Shown: in pieces, positions 56,317 to 64,000 of the stretch | Numbering within the stretch: position 1 is the first letter of the stretch | Layout: every line of letters starts with the position of its first letter | Assembly: GCF_000331305.1 (NCBI RefSeq) | Contig: NZ_KB217478.1 | Span: 8,277,481 to 8,341,480, forward strand | Direction: 5' to 3' | DNA from: Calothrix sp. PCC 7103 | Lineage (GTDB): Bacteria > Cyanobacteriota > Cyanobacteriia > Cyanobacteriales > Nostocaceae | DNA length: 64,000 bases | The notes under the pieces: model-generated | What the model was told of the DNA's origin: nothing | Database searches by the model: none | The model's input: only the letters and a program-made list of their open reading frames with translations | Program-made: the position numbers and the translations under genes

Positions 56317-57411
56317 GTTATCACGATGTATAACTGTTTCGGCGCCTTCATACCCTAAAATCTCTCTAATTTCTCTAGAATGGCGCCCGCGAATCTTTTG
56401 CAATTCATTACTACTATAATTCACCAATCCCCGCGCGATTTCATTCCCATCCCCATCAAATATTCCTACAGCTTCTTGCGTATCAAATTCACCTTTTACT
56501 TCAGTAATACCCGCAGCAAGTAGAGATTTTCCTCCATCAGAGATTGCTGTTGCGGCACCGTTATCTAAATACAACTTACCCAATGGAACTAAACCATAAG
56601 CGATCCAACGTTTGCGCGCTCCTGTAGGTTCAGGTTGTGGTTCAAACTGCGTACCAATAGACTCACCATTAATAATTTTTTCGATGTTATGAGGGTATTG
56701 TCCTCGTGTAATTACTGTCCGTACTCCTGCTGCTGTTGCAATGCGAGCCGCAGAAATTTTTGTTACCATTCCCCCCGTTCCCCACTGGGAACCTTGACCA
56801 CCTGTTTGAACTTGCATCGCTGTCAGTTCTTTTATACTGTTTACCAAACTAATTGGTTTCGCATCAGGCACAGAGCGAGGGTCTGCGGAATATAATTTAT
56901 CCACATCTGTAAGTAAAAATAACCAATCAGCTTCTACTAAACTGGCAACAAGCGCAGAAAGAGTATCATTGTCGCCAAACTTTAATTCTTCAACAGCAAC
57001 AGTATCATTCTCATTCACGATAGGAATAACACCAAGTGCGAGTAACTCTCGAAACGTATTGTAAACATTTAAGTATTTACTGCGCTGCACCAAATCACTA
57101 CGAGTCAATAAAACTTGAGCTATCGGTTGTTGTAGCGTCGTAAATAAATCATCATAAACCCGCATCAGGCGCCCTTGCCCAACAGCAGCAACAGCTTGTT
57201 TCAGGGCAATGCTTTTTGGACGTTCTGTTAAACCTAAACGCGCACTTCCCACCCCTACGGCGCCACTCGATACAAGAATAACTCTATATCCCTTCGAGCG
57301 CAGTTGTGAAAGCACTTCAGCTAATGTTGCAATAGTGGATAGCGCCAATAATCCTGTTTCAAGTTGAGTAAGACTAGAAGTTCCAATTTTAATAACCAGA
57401 GTCTGAGGCAT
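56302..57411 (-). CDS. proB: Glutamate 5-kinase
   Basis: First step of proline synthesis: phosphorylates glutamate to gamma-glutamyl phosphate; feedback-inhibited by proline in the family. 369 residues: amino-acid kinase domain ([52 protein letters not shown]) and a C-terminal PUA domain (from about residue 280, ending [12 protein letters not shown]). Its usual partner ProA is not next to it; the ProA-like gene at 3.6 kb lacks the catalytic Cys. Confidence 0.95.
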   Translation of the reverse strand: MPQTLVIKIGTSSLTQLETGLLALSTIATLAEVLSQLRSKGYRVILVSSGAVGVGSARLGLTERPKSIALKQAVAAVGQGRLMRVYDDLFTTLQQPIAQVLLTRSDLVQRSKYLNVYNTFRELLALGVIPIVNENDTVAVEELKFGDNDTLSALVASLVEADWLFLLTDVDKLYSADPRSVPDAKPISLVNSIKELTAMQVQTGGQGSQWGTGGMVTKISAARIATAAGVRTVITRGQYPHNIEKIINGESIGTQFEPQPEPTGARKRWIAYGLVPLGKLYLDNGAATAISDGGKSLLAAGITEVKGEFDTQEAVGIFDGDGNEIARGLVNYSSNELQKIRGRHSREIREILGYEGAETVIHRDNLVLI

Positions 57412-57421
57412 CTTATATATC

Positions 57422-57505
57422 GTAGAGGCGGTTTAACAAATATCCTAAAACAGCATGTAACACCTCGTAAGTGCAGGTTAACCAATATCCTAAACCCGCC
57501 CCTAC
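57422..57505. repeat. GGCGGGTTTA repeat element with internal direct repeat
   Basis: Terminal inverted repeat GTAGAGGCGGTTTA / TAAACCCGCCCCTAC. Inside, GGTTTAACAAATATCCTAAA and GGTTAACCAATATCCTAAA form a direct repeat. Related to 21778-21837 (shared TTAACCCATATCCT). Confidence 0.6.
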
Positions 57506-57677
57506 CCTAAATACTAAAGCGCCAGTTTCTCTATGGTGAGGACTAGCGCTTTACAGGTTTTAAACTTATTTACTATAGTTAGGGTATATATTTTTTACCC
57601 CATCTTATTAATTTTCATATTCCCTTATTTTTCTCTGTAACGAAACTTTTTTAAGTATTTCTTTAGATTTACTTCCT

Positions 57678-58226
57678 TTAAAATTTATTACGCTTTGTAA
57701 ATCTTTTTTTCTTTGGACTAATTGTAGCCCCTAAAATTTCAGATGCCCACACTTCAAAGTTACGGACAGGGTGAGAACGCAATGCCGTACCAGGATGCAT
57801 CATTGGTTCCACGAGAATTGTAAACATTCCCAAACGATTACCCACCAAAACATCAGTAAACAACCTGTCACCAACCATGCCAACTTGGTTTACAGGCAAA
57901 TTCATTTCAGCGAGTGCTGCACGGACTTTACGACGTGACGGTTTCGCAGCGCCATGATAGTAAGGTAAATCTACCGCACTGGCAATACTGCTAATTCGAT
58001 TTTCGCTGATATTATTACTGACAAGCCAAAGCGATGCCACTTGACGCACCTGTGTAACCCATTCTTGGAGTTCAGGTGAAGCAACAGCAGCTTTAAATGG
58101 TACTAATGTTTCATCAACATCAAGCACCAGCCCTTTAAGGTTATACCGTTGGATAATGTCAGGCGTAAGGCTTAATATTGAAGAAGAGAGAATTAAATCA
58201 GGTTGTAGTAATTTTTTCCAGGTCAT
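57678..58226 (-). CDS. YqeG-family HAD phosphatase
   Basis: 182 residues of the HAD IIIA phosphatase family. Catalytic LVLDVDETLVPF (Asp nucleophile DxDET, about residues 34-45), LVSNNISE, and GMVGDRLFTDVLVGN (about 118-132). YqeG-like proteins occur next to ribosome and cell-wall genes; in plants and cyanobacteria a relative acts as phosphatidylglycerophosphate phosphatase, so lipid synthesis is possible. It lies between mltG and proB on the minus strand. Confidence 0.86.
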   Translation of the reverse strand: MTWKKLLQPDLILSSSILSLTPDIIQRYNLKGLVLDVDETLVPFKAAVASPELQEWVTQVRQVASLWLVSNNISENRISSIASAVDLPYYHGAAKPSRRKVRAALAEMNLPVNQVGMVGDRLFTDVLVGNRLGMFTILVEPMMHPGTALRSHPVRNFEVWASEILGATISPKKKRFTKRNKF

Positions 58227-58227
58227 T

Positions 58228-58306
58228 AGTTTAAAGTTAGGAATTAGAAGTTAGGAGTTAGGAGTTAGGAATTGCAAATTAACTCATAACCCATAACTCC
58301 TAACTC
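58228..58306. repeat. AACTCCT/AGGAGTT repeats between mltG and yqeG
   Basis: TTAGGAATTAGAAGTTAGGAGTTAGGAGTTAGG, then AACTCATAACCCATAACTCC: facing heptamer-like arrays. The TCA at 58305-58307 gives the TGA stop of mltG, so the repeat reaches the gene end. Confidence 0.7.
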
Positions 58307-59369
58307 ATAAGTATTGTTTTTGTCTTTCTCTACGAATTTTAGCAACAGCGGCTTCGTGTTCCTGTATAGTACGACTAAAAACGTGAGTCCCATCATACCG
58401 AGCAACAAAAAATAAATAATCAGTATTTTCGGGGTTTAACACAGCTTGTAGGGCAGGCAAACCAGGCGCCGCTATTGGAGTAGGAGGTAAACCAGGCGTA
58501 GCATAAGTATTATATGGTGATGGTTGTCTGACTTGTGCGAACGTTAAAGGTCTATCAGGAGTTTGAGTAATTCCAAAAGCATATTCAACAGTGGGATCAC
58601 TTTCTAGTTTTATCCCTTTTTGCAAGCGAGATACAAATACACCCGCAATACGGCGCCTTTCTTGTGCCACAACAGCCTCTTTTTCAACGATACTAGCGAG
58701 CGTCACCCACTCTTTAAGTGTAAACTTTGTTTTACCTTTCTCTTTTTGGTATACAGGTAAAGCAGTTTGCTCAAAACGTTCAAGCATTTGCTCGACAACA
58801 TCTTGAGGTGTAATTTTCTCTGCTGGAACTTGGTAAGTATCTGGAAAAAGAAAACCTTCCAAAATCGGAATATCAGCAGGAAGCCAAGAAAATTGTTTCC
58901 TATCAGCAATACTAGCGGCCTTTATAAAATCTTCAGCAGAAAACCAACCCTTTTCTTGAAAGTATCTCGCCATTTGTCTCAATGACCAACCTTCAGGGAT
59001 AGTAAAACTAGTCTGCACAACTTTACCATCTCGAATTTTTTCAGCTATTACATTCATTGGCTGATTTGCAGATAATTCATAAGTACCAGCCTGAAAATCA
59101 CCTTTTGGGTCTTGCCAATTTTTATATCTTGCCAATAAACTCCAGGCATATTTCGACCTAATTAAACCTGCTTGTTCTAATTTGGCACCAATTTGTTGAG
59201 TAGCTGTACCAGAAGGAATTTGGAACCGTTGAGGTTTTGCGGCACTAGATACAGGTGAAATAGCCCAACTCCACCAAAGCCAACTAGCGCTGCCAAAAAT
59301 ACTCAACAATAAAGGCAGCAGGCTAATTATAAATAACCGCTGCCAACCTCTTTTTTGATAACTCATCAT
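58305..59369 (-). CDS. mltG: Endolytic murein transglycosylase MltG
   Basis: Cleaves nascent peptidoglycan strands and so sets glycan chain length. 354 residues: N-terminal transmembrane anchor (LFIISLLPLLLSIFGSASWLW), a LysM-like segment, then the YceG/MltG catalytic domain with LASIVEKEAVV (catalytic Glu), AGVFVSRLQKGIKLESDPTVEYAFG and PYNTYATPGLPPTPIAAPG. Start at the first of two adjacent ATG codons. Follows DUF3727 after 27 bases, likely one operon. Confidence 0.94.
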   Translation of the reverse strand: MMSYQKRGWQRLFIISLLPLLLSIFGSASWLWWSWAISPVSSAAKPQRFQIPSGTATQQIGAKLEQAGLIRSKYAWSLLARYKNWQDPKGDFQAGTYELSANQPMNVIAEKIRDGKVVQTSFTIPEGWSLRQMARYFQEKGWFSAEDFIKAASIADRKQFSWLPADIPILEGFLFPDTYQVPAEKITPQDVVEQMLERFEQTALPVYQKEKGKTKFTLKEWVTLASIVEKEAVVAQERRRIAGVFVSRLQKGIKLESDPTVEYAFGITQTPDRPLTFAQVRQPSPYNTYATPGLPPTPIAAPGLPALQAVLNPENTDYLFFVARYDGTHVFSRTIQEHEAAVAKIRRERQKQYL

Positions 59370-59396
59370 TAAGTAGTGATTTTTGCAAAAAATTCT

Positions 59397-59969
59397 TTAC
59401 TCAACTTCGTTAAACAACTGTTCTTCCAAAAGCGGTTGAACTTTACGAAATTCTTCAGGAGATAAAAGCTCAGGTTGACCAGATTTTGTTAATCGTGCGA
59501 AAAACAAAAGCGGGTCAAGGGGAGTATATATTGCGTATTCTTGCTCATCTTGGTAAAAGGTCGCAAGCAATTGTAATTGTTCAGGTTCCAAGTCCGCGTC
59601 TTCGTCTTCAATTTCGAGAGTAAAAAGTTCGGAATCTTCAACAGGCGGTAATTCACCTGCTACAGTTAGGGCATAAGCTGTATTTTTGAGCGCTAAATTG
59701 TGTTCTGACAACACAGCTTGAGCGTTGGCAAATAACTCATCAATTGCGGCATCGTCTTCTACTAGAATTGCTTCTTCTTCCTCATCGTCACCTTGCCAAG
59801 CAAAGATTTCTACGGGGGCATCTACAGGAAGAAGTAAAACATATTCTTGCCCTTCCACCGAAAGTGAATGCTCGACATAACATTCAAGCGTGCGTCCTTG
59901 CTCATCCGTCAAGGTGATGGAACCAGCTTGAGCTTTATCATTGTCTTCAGGAAATTGTGAGGAATACAT
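59397..59969 (-). CDS. DUF3727-family protein
   Basis: 190 residues from ATG 59969 (MYSSQFPEDNDKAQ); the frame extends to a TTG at 59984 but ATG fits the family better. Very acidic (Glu/Asp-rich, about residues 65-85 and 120-140), with TLTDEQGRTLECYVEHSL at the start and LATFYQDEQEYAIYTPLDPLL in the second half. Function unknown; conserved in cyanobacteria and typically beside mltG and ruvX. Cytoplasmic. Confidence 0.85.
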   Translation of the reverse strand: MYSSQFPEDNDKAQAGSITLTDEQGRTLECYVEHSLSVEGQEYVLLLPVDAPVEIFAWQGDDEEEEAILVEDDAAIDELFANAQAVLSEHNLALKNTAYALTVAGELPPVEDSELFTLEIEDEDADLEPEQLQLLATFYQDEQEYAIYTPLDPLLFFARLTKSGQPELLSPEEFRKVQPLLEEQLFNEVE

Positions 59970-60082
59970 AGCCGATATATGCAAATATATTAACTACCAG
60001 CAACTGCAAAAACTGCTTAATTGTTTCTTAAACAGGTAATGTAAATTAAATTGAGTCGAACTGGCTACCAAACTTCAGGATA

Positions 60083-60592
60083 TCATGCATTTGGAATTGG
60101 TCGTGTTTCAAAATTCCGTCTTGCATCAAGCCATTGTTGCAAAATCAATGCTGCCGCTTTTCGGTCGATTAAACCTTTATTACGAGATGGTGAACGATTT
60201 TCAGCTAAAATCATTTGTTCAGCTTGAAACGACGTTAAACGCTCATCAACATATTCCACTGGCAGGTTTAATATTTTGCTAACACGTTTAGCAAATTTCT
60301 GAACGTGTTTTGCTTGAAACCCTAGAGTCCCATCCATGTTATATGGTAAACCCACAACCAATACATTTATTTCGCGCTCAATAACTAATTGGCGTAATTG
60401 CTCGATATCCTTTGAGAAAGCAGTGCGCTCAATAGTAGTGATGCCAGTTGCGATAAGTCCTGTTTTGTCGCAACCAGCAACACCAATTCGCTTGCTTCCT
60501 ACATCTAATGCTAAAGCAAGAACGTATTTAGATTGAGATGAGGAAGACACTAAAGAAACTTCATTGTCTTGCTTTAACCGCTGATTAACCAC
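60083..60592 (-). CDS. ruvX: Holliday-junction resolvase-like RuvX/YqgF
   Basis: RNase H-fold nuclease needed for ribosomal RNA processing in the family; also resembles RuvC. 169 residues from GTG 60592, chosen because AGGAG lies seven bases upstream. ATG codons at 60613 and 60628 would overlap the upstream gene more. Motifs: ALALDVGSKRIGVAG (first Asp), VLVVGLPYNMDGTLG, VEYVDERLTSFQAE (Asp-Glu) and RKAAALILQQWL (near the last acidic position). It overlaps the GNAT gene stop by eight bases. Confidence 0.9.
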   Translation of the reverse strand: MVNQRLKQDNEVSLVSSSSQSKYVLALALDVGSKRIGVAGCDKTGLIATGITTIERTAFSKDIEQLRQLVIEREINVLVVGLPYNMDGTLGFQAKHVQKFAKRVSKILNLPVEYVDERLTSFQAEQMILAENRSPSRNKGLIDRKAAALILQQWLDARRNFETRPIPNA

Positions 60593-61841
60593 GCAACTGC
60601 TCCTGGTCGGCATCGCCTTCAAAATCATTCGATGCTTCTACGCTACCGTGATTATAGGAAAATGCAACCGAATCTTTAACAGTATTATTTTTGACAATTC
60701 TATCCGGAACTGACGGTTTGCCTTGTTGAGTCCAAGACATTCCACCAGGTATTGGTTTACGTGCAGGTTGTAAACCTTGTAATACTTCAGGCAGTTGAAT
60801 ACCTTCGAGCGAAACAAACTTCGATTCGCGCACTTTATGCCACACTGACCGGGACATAATTAATGTATGCTCAGTTCGGCTTGCTCCAATTCGTTCTAGA
60901 TATTCCTCTCCTTCTGGTAAATAATCAGCTGAGGCTATACGCAAAGCTTGCTTAGGAAAATCTTGAGCTATACGTGCTAACTGAGAAAGTAGCTCTGGAT
61001 ATAGCCAAGTATAAGCAGGATGTACCGTTAGTGTTGCGACGTGTGGTGAATTTCCTTTTCTGTCTACAGTTATTTGAAAGTAACCTATCGCTGCTTTACG
61101 AGAAGGTTCAAAAACATATCCACTAACAACTTCGCTTTTATTGAGCCACTGTTTCAAAGCATCCGTCAACCCTTCAAATAAACCTGTTTTAAAGTCACAA
61201 GTTTGACGGTCAAATACTTGTCGCACCAAAGGTGGCATTGATGCTGTATCTAATTGATACAACAATTGGGCATCAGCATTACTGACAGGAAGTAAATTTG
61301 GCAAGTCTGGTTCTGCCAAAGCCAAGCTTGATAACAATTCTGGTTTTAATTCCCAATACGTAATTTCCGCAAGACGTTGGAATCCGTTGCGACGGTAAAG
61401 TGCTAATGCGTCTGCGTCGTTTACATTAACTTCGAGTATCCAGGTACGCGCTTCCAATATTGACTCGAAGCAATGACGTAAAAGCTGTGAGCCAATGCTT
61501 AATCTATCATTACCCCGTTCTAGCAGTACACGGTCTACGCGCCAAGTACTTCGTGTCCGGTTAAATGGTGACACTTGCACCATCCCTAATAATGTTCGTC
61601 CAGTCTCTATAACGTAAGCACACAGACGATATCTTAAAGGGTTGGGAAACCAACTTAAACATTTCAGCAACCCATACCAACGACGTAACCATTGTACTTG
61701 CTTGGCGCCGTCACTTTCTCCCTGTGGTGTTAGGGCAGAGAATGACTCGTGAGTCAAGCGTTCAATACCGTCCAAGTCACGATACTGTACTGGTCGGATA
61801 ACAACACTTAGATTTTGGGGTAATAAAGAAGTCATTTTCAT
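60585..61841 (-). CDS. GNAT-family N-acetyltransferase
   Basis: 418 residues. N-terminal GNAT fold with VVIRPVQYRDLDGI (strand and helix 1), an acetyl-CoA-binding region (RLSIGSQLLRHCFESILEARTW) and ALYRRNGFQRLAE (the typical Tyr and helix of motif B). The second half (about 190-340) may be another acyltransferase-like domain (HVATLTVHPAYTWLYPELLSQL) and the tail is Asn/Asp-rich. Substrate unknown. First gene of the ruvX-DUF3727-mltG group. Confidence 0.85.
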   Translation of the reverse strand: MKMTSLLPQNLSVVIRPVQYRDLDGIERLTHESFSALTPQGESDGAKQVQWLRRWYGLLKCLSWFPNPLRYRLCAYVIETGRTLLGMVQVSPFNRTRSTWRVDRVLLERGNDRLSIGSQLLRHCFESILEARTWILEVNVNDADALALYRRNGFQRLAEITYWELKPELLSSLALAEPDLPNLLPVSNADAQLLYQLDTASMPPLVRQVFDRQTCDFKTGLFEGLTDALKQWLNKSEVVSGYVFEPSRKAAIGYFQITVDRKGNSPHVATLTVHPAYTWLYPELLSQLARIAQDFPKQALRIASADYLPEGEEYLERIGASRTEHTLIMSRSVWHKVRESKFVSLEGIQLPEVLQGLQPARKPIPGGMSWTQQGKPSVPDRIVKNNTVKDSVAFSYNHGSVEASNDFEGDADQEQLRG

Positions 61842-62056
61842 TCGAGCCGCTACACAGCCATAGGTAATGGTGTTGAGAATCTATATCTATATTGCATTAA
61901 TTTTAACGACTTTTGACGTTTTGGCGCCAAATCATAAGAGGTATTTATTTAAATCTAAACGCCAAAAAGCAAACCTAGCTAGAATAAATCTACCCTAAAG
62001 AAACTAGGTCTGCTTTAAATATATTTTAAGTTTTGTTAAAAATTGTATAAGCCTTG

Positions 62057-62260
62057 CTACGCTTGGCGAGAAATTTGCTTCTCAAAATTAGCTTGTGTTT
62101 GATGCAGCAAAAGCTCTCGACTGTCATCTAAGCTTGGCTTAAGAGTAGGAACCAGATTACGAGCTTGTAGTGTCATATGAAACTGTAAATGAGCAACGTA
62201 TTCGCTGAACTCCTCATTTACCGCGTCTTTGCCCCTTTTGAAATTTGATTCCGTTGCCAC
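62057..62260 (-). CDS. Small protein of unknown function (67 residues)
   Basis: GTG start at 62260 with a strong AAGGAG seven bases upstream, which supports a real gene. Helical, charged; no cysteine, signal or membrane segment. Contains YVAHLQFHMTLQARNLVPTL. I do not recognise it. Confidence 0.65.
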   Translation of the reverse strand: MATESNFKRGKDAVNEEFSEYVAHLQFHMTLQARNLVPTLKPSLDDSRELLLHQTQANFEKQISRQA

Positions 62261-62375
62261 TGTGTTCTCCTTGATTAATTAATCGTGCCGAATGAATATT
62301 GATCAACATTTGCCAAACTTATCATATTGTTTCATTTCAACATCGGCTTCGCAATCAACTGTTACGAAAGAAGTA

Positions 62376-62431
62376 CAAAGTGCTGAGTTACCACTTTATA
62401 CTCAGCACTCAGCACTTTAAACTCAGCACTT
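62376..62431. repeat. STRR-like AGTGCTG/CAGCACT array
   Basis: AAAGTGCTGAGTTACCAC, then ACTCAGCACTCAGCACT and AACTCAGCACTTTT. It reaches the stop codon of the radical SAM gene (minus strand) at 62432. Confidence 0.7.
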
Positions 62432-64000
62432 TTAAGCTATGGCTTCAGCTTTTTCTACTTTTTCAGCTTTCACAACTGGCACATAAGGCTTTTCGGTACC
62501 TTGTGCTAAATACTCAGCTAGTTGTGCTTCGATTTGGTCGCGGACAATTTGACGATATTCTAAGAAATGCTCGTTGTGCGCGCAAGTTGCTAAATAGTGG
62601 TCGAACACTTTTGGATTATGCTTCAAAATGCTAAATAAGTGATGCCAGAACTTCCAGCGAGTTTCCCGCTTAATTCCCTGGCGCCAAATTATAGTTAAGA
62701 AAGCTTTGACTACAATCAATTCTGGCATTTTCGCAGGCGCCGTCCAACTTGGCCCACCCATCATCATAAAACAGCGATAAGTTCTGTCCAAATATGCTAC
62801 TGGGTCATATAAAGCACAAAACGCTTCAACATATTCACGTGCTATTTCTTCTAATGGACGGGTGGCAATAAAGTTCATTAATGTAGTTTGATTAATGTTC
62901 CCATCTGCATTTTCCCGCAGGCGCCCTTCTCTACTTAGACGATGCCATAAAGCAGTATTAGGTAACGCTTGTAACATTGCGAAAGTTGTCGAAGGAATGG
63001 CAGCTTGTTCCGCAAACCTAACAATACGTGAACCGGCGCCACTTTTTTCACCATCGAACCCAATAATAAACCCAGCCATTGGACGCAAACCAGTTCTGAT
63101 AATGGTTTCAACTGCATCCGTTAAAGAACTACGGGTATTTTGAAACTTCTTAGTCATCTGCAAACTGTCTTCGTCGGGGGTTTCAATACCCAAAAATACA
63201 GCTTTGAACCCAGACTCAACCATCAATTCCATTAATTCTTCGTCTTGAGCAAGGTCAATAGAAGCTTCTGTATCAAAACTGAAAGGATATTGATGTTCAG
63301 CCATCCAGGTTTTTAACTCTTTAAGCAACAACTTCACATTCCGCTTGTTGCCAATAAAGTTATCATCTACCATAAAAACGCTACGGCGCCAACCCAACTC
63401 ATAAAGACGGTCAAGCTCTGCAAGTAACTGTTCTGGAGTTTTAGTCCGTGGTTTACGACCGTAGAGAACAATAATGTCGCAAAACTCGCACTGAAACGGA
63501 CAACCACGCGAAAACTGAACTGACATTGAGTCGTAAGCATCAAACTCTAACAAGTCAAAGCGAGGTATAGGTGTACTAGTAACATCAGGTTTTTCGGTTG
63601 CTCTAAAAATTCCTGACTTTTCACCCTTATTTACAGCTTCGACAAACATTGGTAGAGTAATCTCACCTTCGTCTAAAATCAGGAAGTCGGTGCCAACATT
63701 TTGGACTTCGTGCGGAACTGAGGTAGGATAAGGACCACCAACAGCAACTAACTTACCATGTTGCTTTGCTTCTTTAATTTGGTCAAGTAAATCTTGCTTC
63801 TGAACAATCATCGCAGACAGAATTACCATATCTGCCCACTTCCACTCTGCCTCAGTAACAGCACGTATATTACGGTCAACTAATTTAAATTCCCATTCCT
63901 GGGGTAATATTGCAGCGACAGTTACTAAACCCAACGGAGGCAGTAGAACTTTGCGGTTAACTAGATCTAAGATTTTTTCGTATGACCAAAATGTTTTAGG
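62432..64000 (-). CDS. B12-binding radical SAM protein, DUF4070/HpnP-like family (5' end missing)
   Basis: 522 residues visible; the frame stays open to the right edge (reading PKTFWSYEKILDLVNRKVLL...), so the start lies outside and the Met at 63934 is not it. Domains: N-terminal cobalamin-binding segment (VDRNIRAVTEAEWKWADMVI, VAVGGPYPTSVPHEV), then the radical SAM domain with SRGCPFQCEFCDII (CxxxCxxC, about residue 165), then a DUF4070-type C-terminal helical domain. Hopanoid C-2 methylase HpnP has the same layout and similar opening sequence, but the family has several members in cyanobacteria, so the substrate is unsure. Confidence 0.86.
   Translation of the reverse strand, partial: PKTFWSYEKILDLVNRKVLLPPLGLVTVAAILPQEWEFKLVDRNIRAVTEAEWKWADMVILSAMIVQKQDLLDQIKEAKQHGKLVAVGGPYPTSVPHEVQNVGTDFLILDEGEITLPMFVEAVNKGEKSGIFRATEKPDVTSTPIPRFDLLEFDAYDSMSVQFSRGCPFQCEFCDIIVLYGRKPRTKTPEQLLAELDRLYELGWRRSVFMVDDNFIGNKRNVKLLLKELKTWMAEHQYPFSFDTEASIDLAQDEELMELMVESGFKAVFLGIETPDEDSLQMTKKFQNTRSSLTDAVETIIRTGLRPMAGFIIGFDGEKSGAGSRIVRFAEQAAIPSTTFAMLQALPNTALWHRLSREGRLRENADGNINQTTLMNFIATRPLEEIAREYVEAFCALYDPVAYLDRTYRCFMMMGGPSWTAPAKMPELIVVKAFLTIIWRQGIKRETRWKFWHHLFSILKHNPKVFDHYLATCAHNEHFLEYRQIVRDQIEAQLAEYLAQGTEKPYVPVVKAEKVEKAEAIA

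Noticed and set aside
62299-62634. 111-codon plus-strand frame across the STRR array
   Set aside because: Composed of repeat translation and antisense of the radical SAM gene.
1-64000. CRISPR arrays, prophage or complete insertion sequence
   Set aside because: No regularly spaced repeats with unique spacers, no phage structural genes and no transposase were seen; the lysozyme-like gene stands alone.

Overview
The window looks like a chromosomal segment of a filamentous (Nostocales-type) cyanobacterium. Evidence: psbX, ycf66, a five-gene acyl-lipid desaturase cluster, a cyAbrB (CalA-type) regulator, a KGK-domain protein, a DUF3352 protein and a PEP-CTERM-like protein. Short heptamer-based repeats (STRR-like, AGTGCTG and AACTCCT types) and hairpin elements of the kinds common in Nostocales fill the spaces between genes. 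GGCGCC occurs about 90 times by eye in 64 kb, where 3-5 are expected, while the classical HIP1 octamer GCGATCGC was seen only once. GGCGCC therefore looks like the alternate HIP of this genome.

Layout. 1-3 kb: the end of a chemoreceptor, cheB and cheR. 3.2-4.9 kb: a small zinc-ribbon membrane protein and a ProA homologue without its catalytic cysteine. 5-11.1 kb, minus strand: desC, desA, two desD paralogues and desB, with repeat elements between them. 11.2-18.5 kb: a PLP lyase-family protein, a haem-oxygenase-like iron enzyme next to an NPPY methyltransferase, a solitary DNA methyltransferase, a Trp-rich unknown, a secreted SGNH hydrolase and a PEP-CTERM-like protein. 19-24.2 kb: a fused M16 peptidase, an MgtC-family protein, and an RNA ligase followed by a low-molecular-weight phosphatase. 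24.6-32.3 kb: a 1939-residue poly-HAMP hybrid histidine kinase, a second cheR-cheB pair and the decayed receiver domain of a lost kinase.

32.5-48.7 kb: a divergent AAA ATPase, mmsA, tilS, small secreted proteins including a lysozyme-like one, ccsA, a DUF3352 protein, a chorismate lyase, tRNA-Leu(GAG), accC, yggT, psbX, ycf66, twin beta-propeller lipoproteins and sdhB. A 1.4-kb stretch without a convincing gene precedes calA. 50.9-64 kb: the pyrH-frr-geranylgeranyl reductase group, a thioredoxin-fold protein, a GH57 branching enzyme, the GNAT-ruvX-DUF3727-mltG-yqeG-proB group, a small unknown, and a B12-binding radical SAM protein that runs off the right edge.

Most genes are housekeeping or photosynthetic. 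The less ordinary parts are the GGCGCC enrichment with a candidate solitary methyltransferase, the ProA-like probable pseudoenzyme, the iron-enzyme/methyltransferase pair, the RNA ligase/phosphatase pair, the poly-HAMP kinase with its own CheR/CheB, and several families of small palindromic repeats, some of which supply stop codons to genes. No CRISPR array, complete insertion sequence or rRNA was seen.
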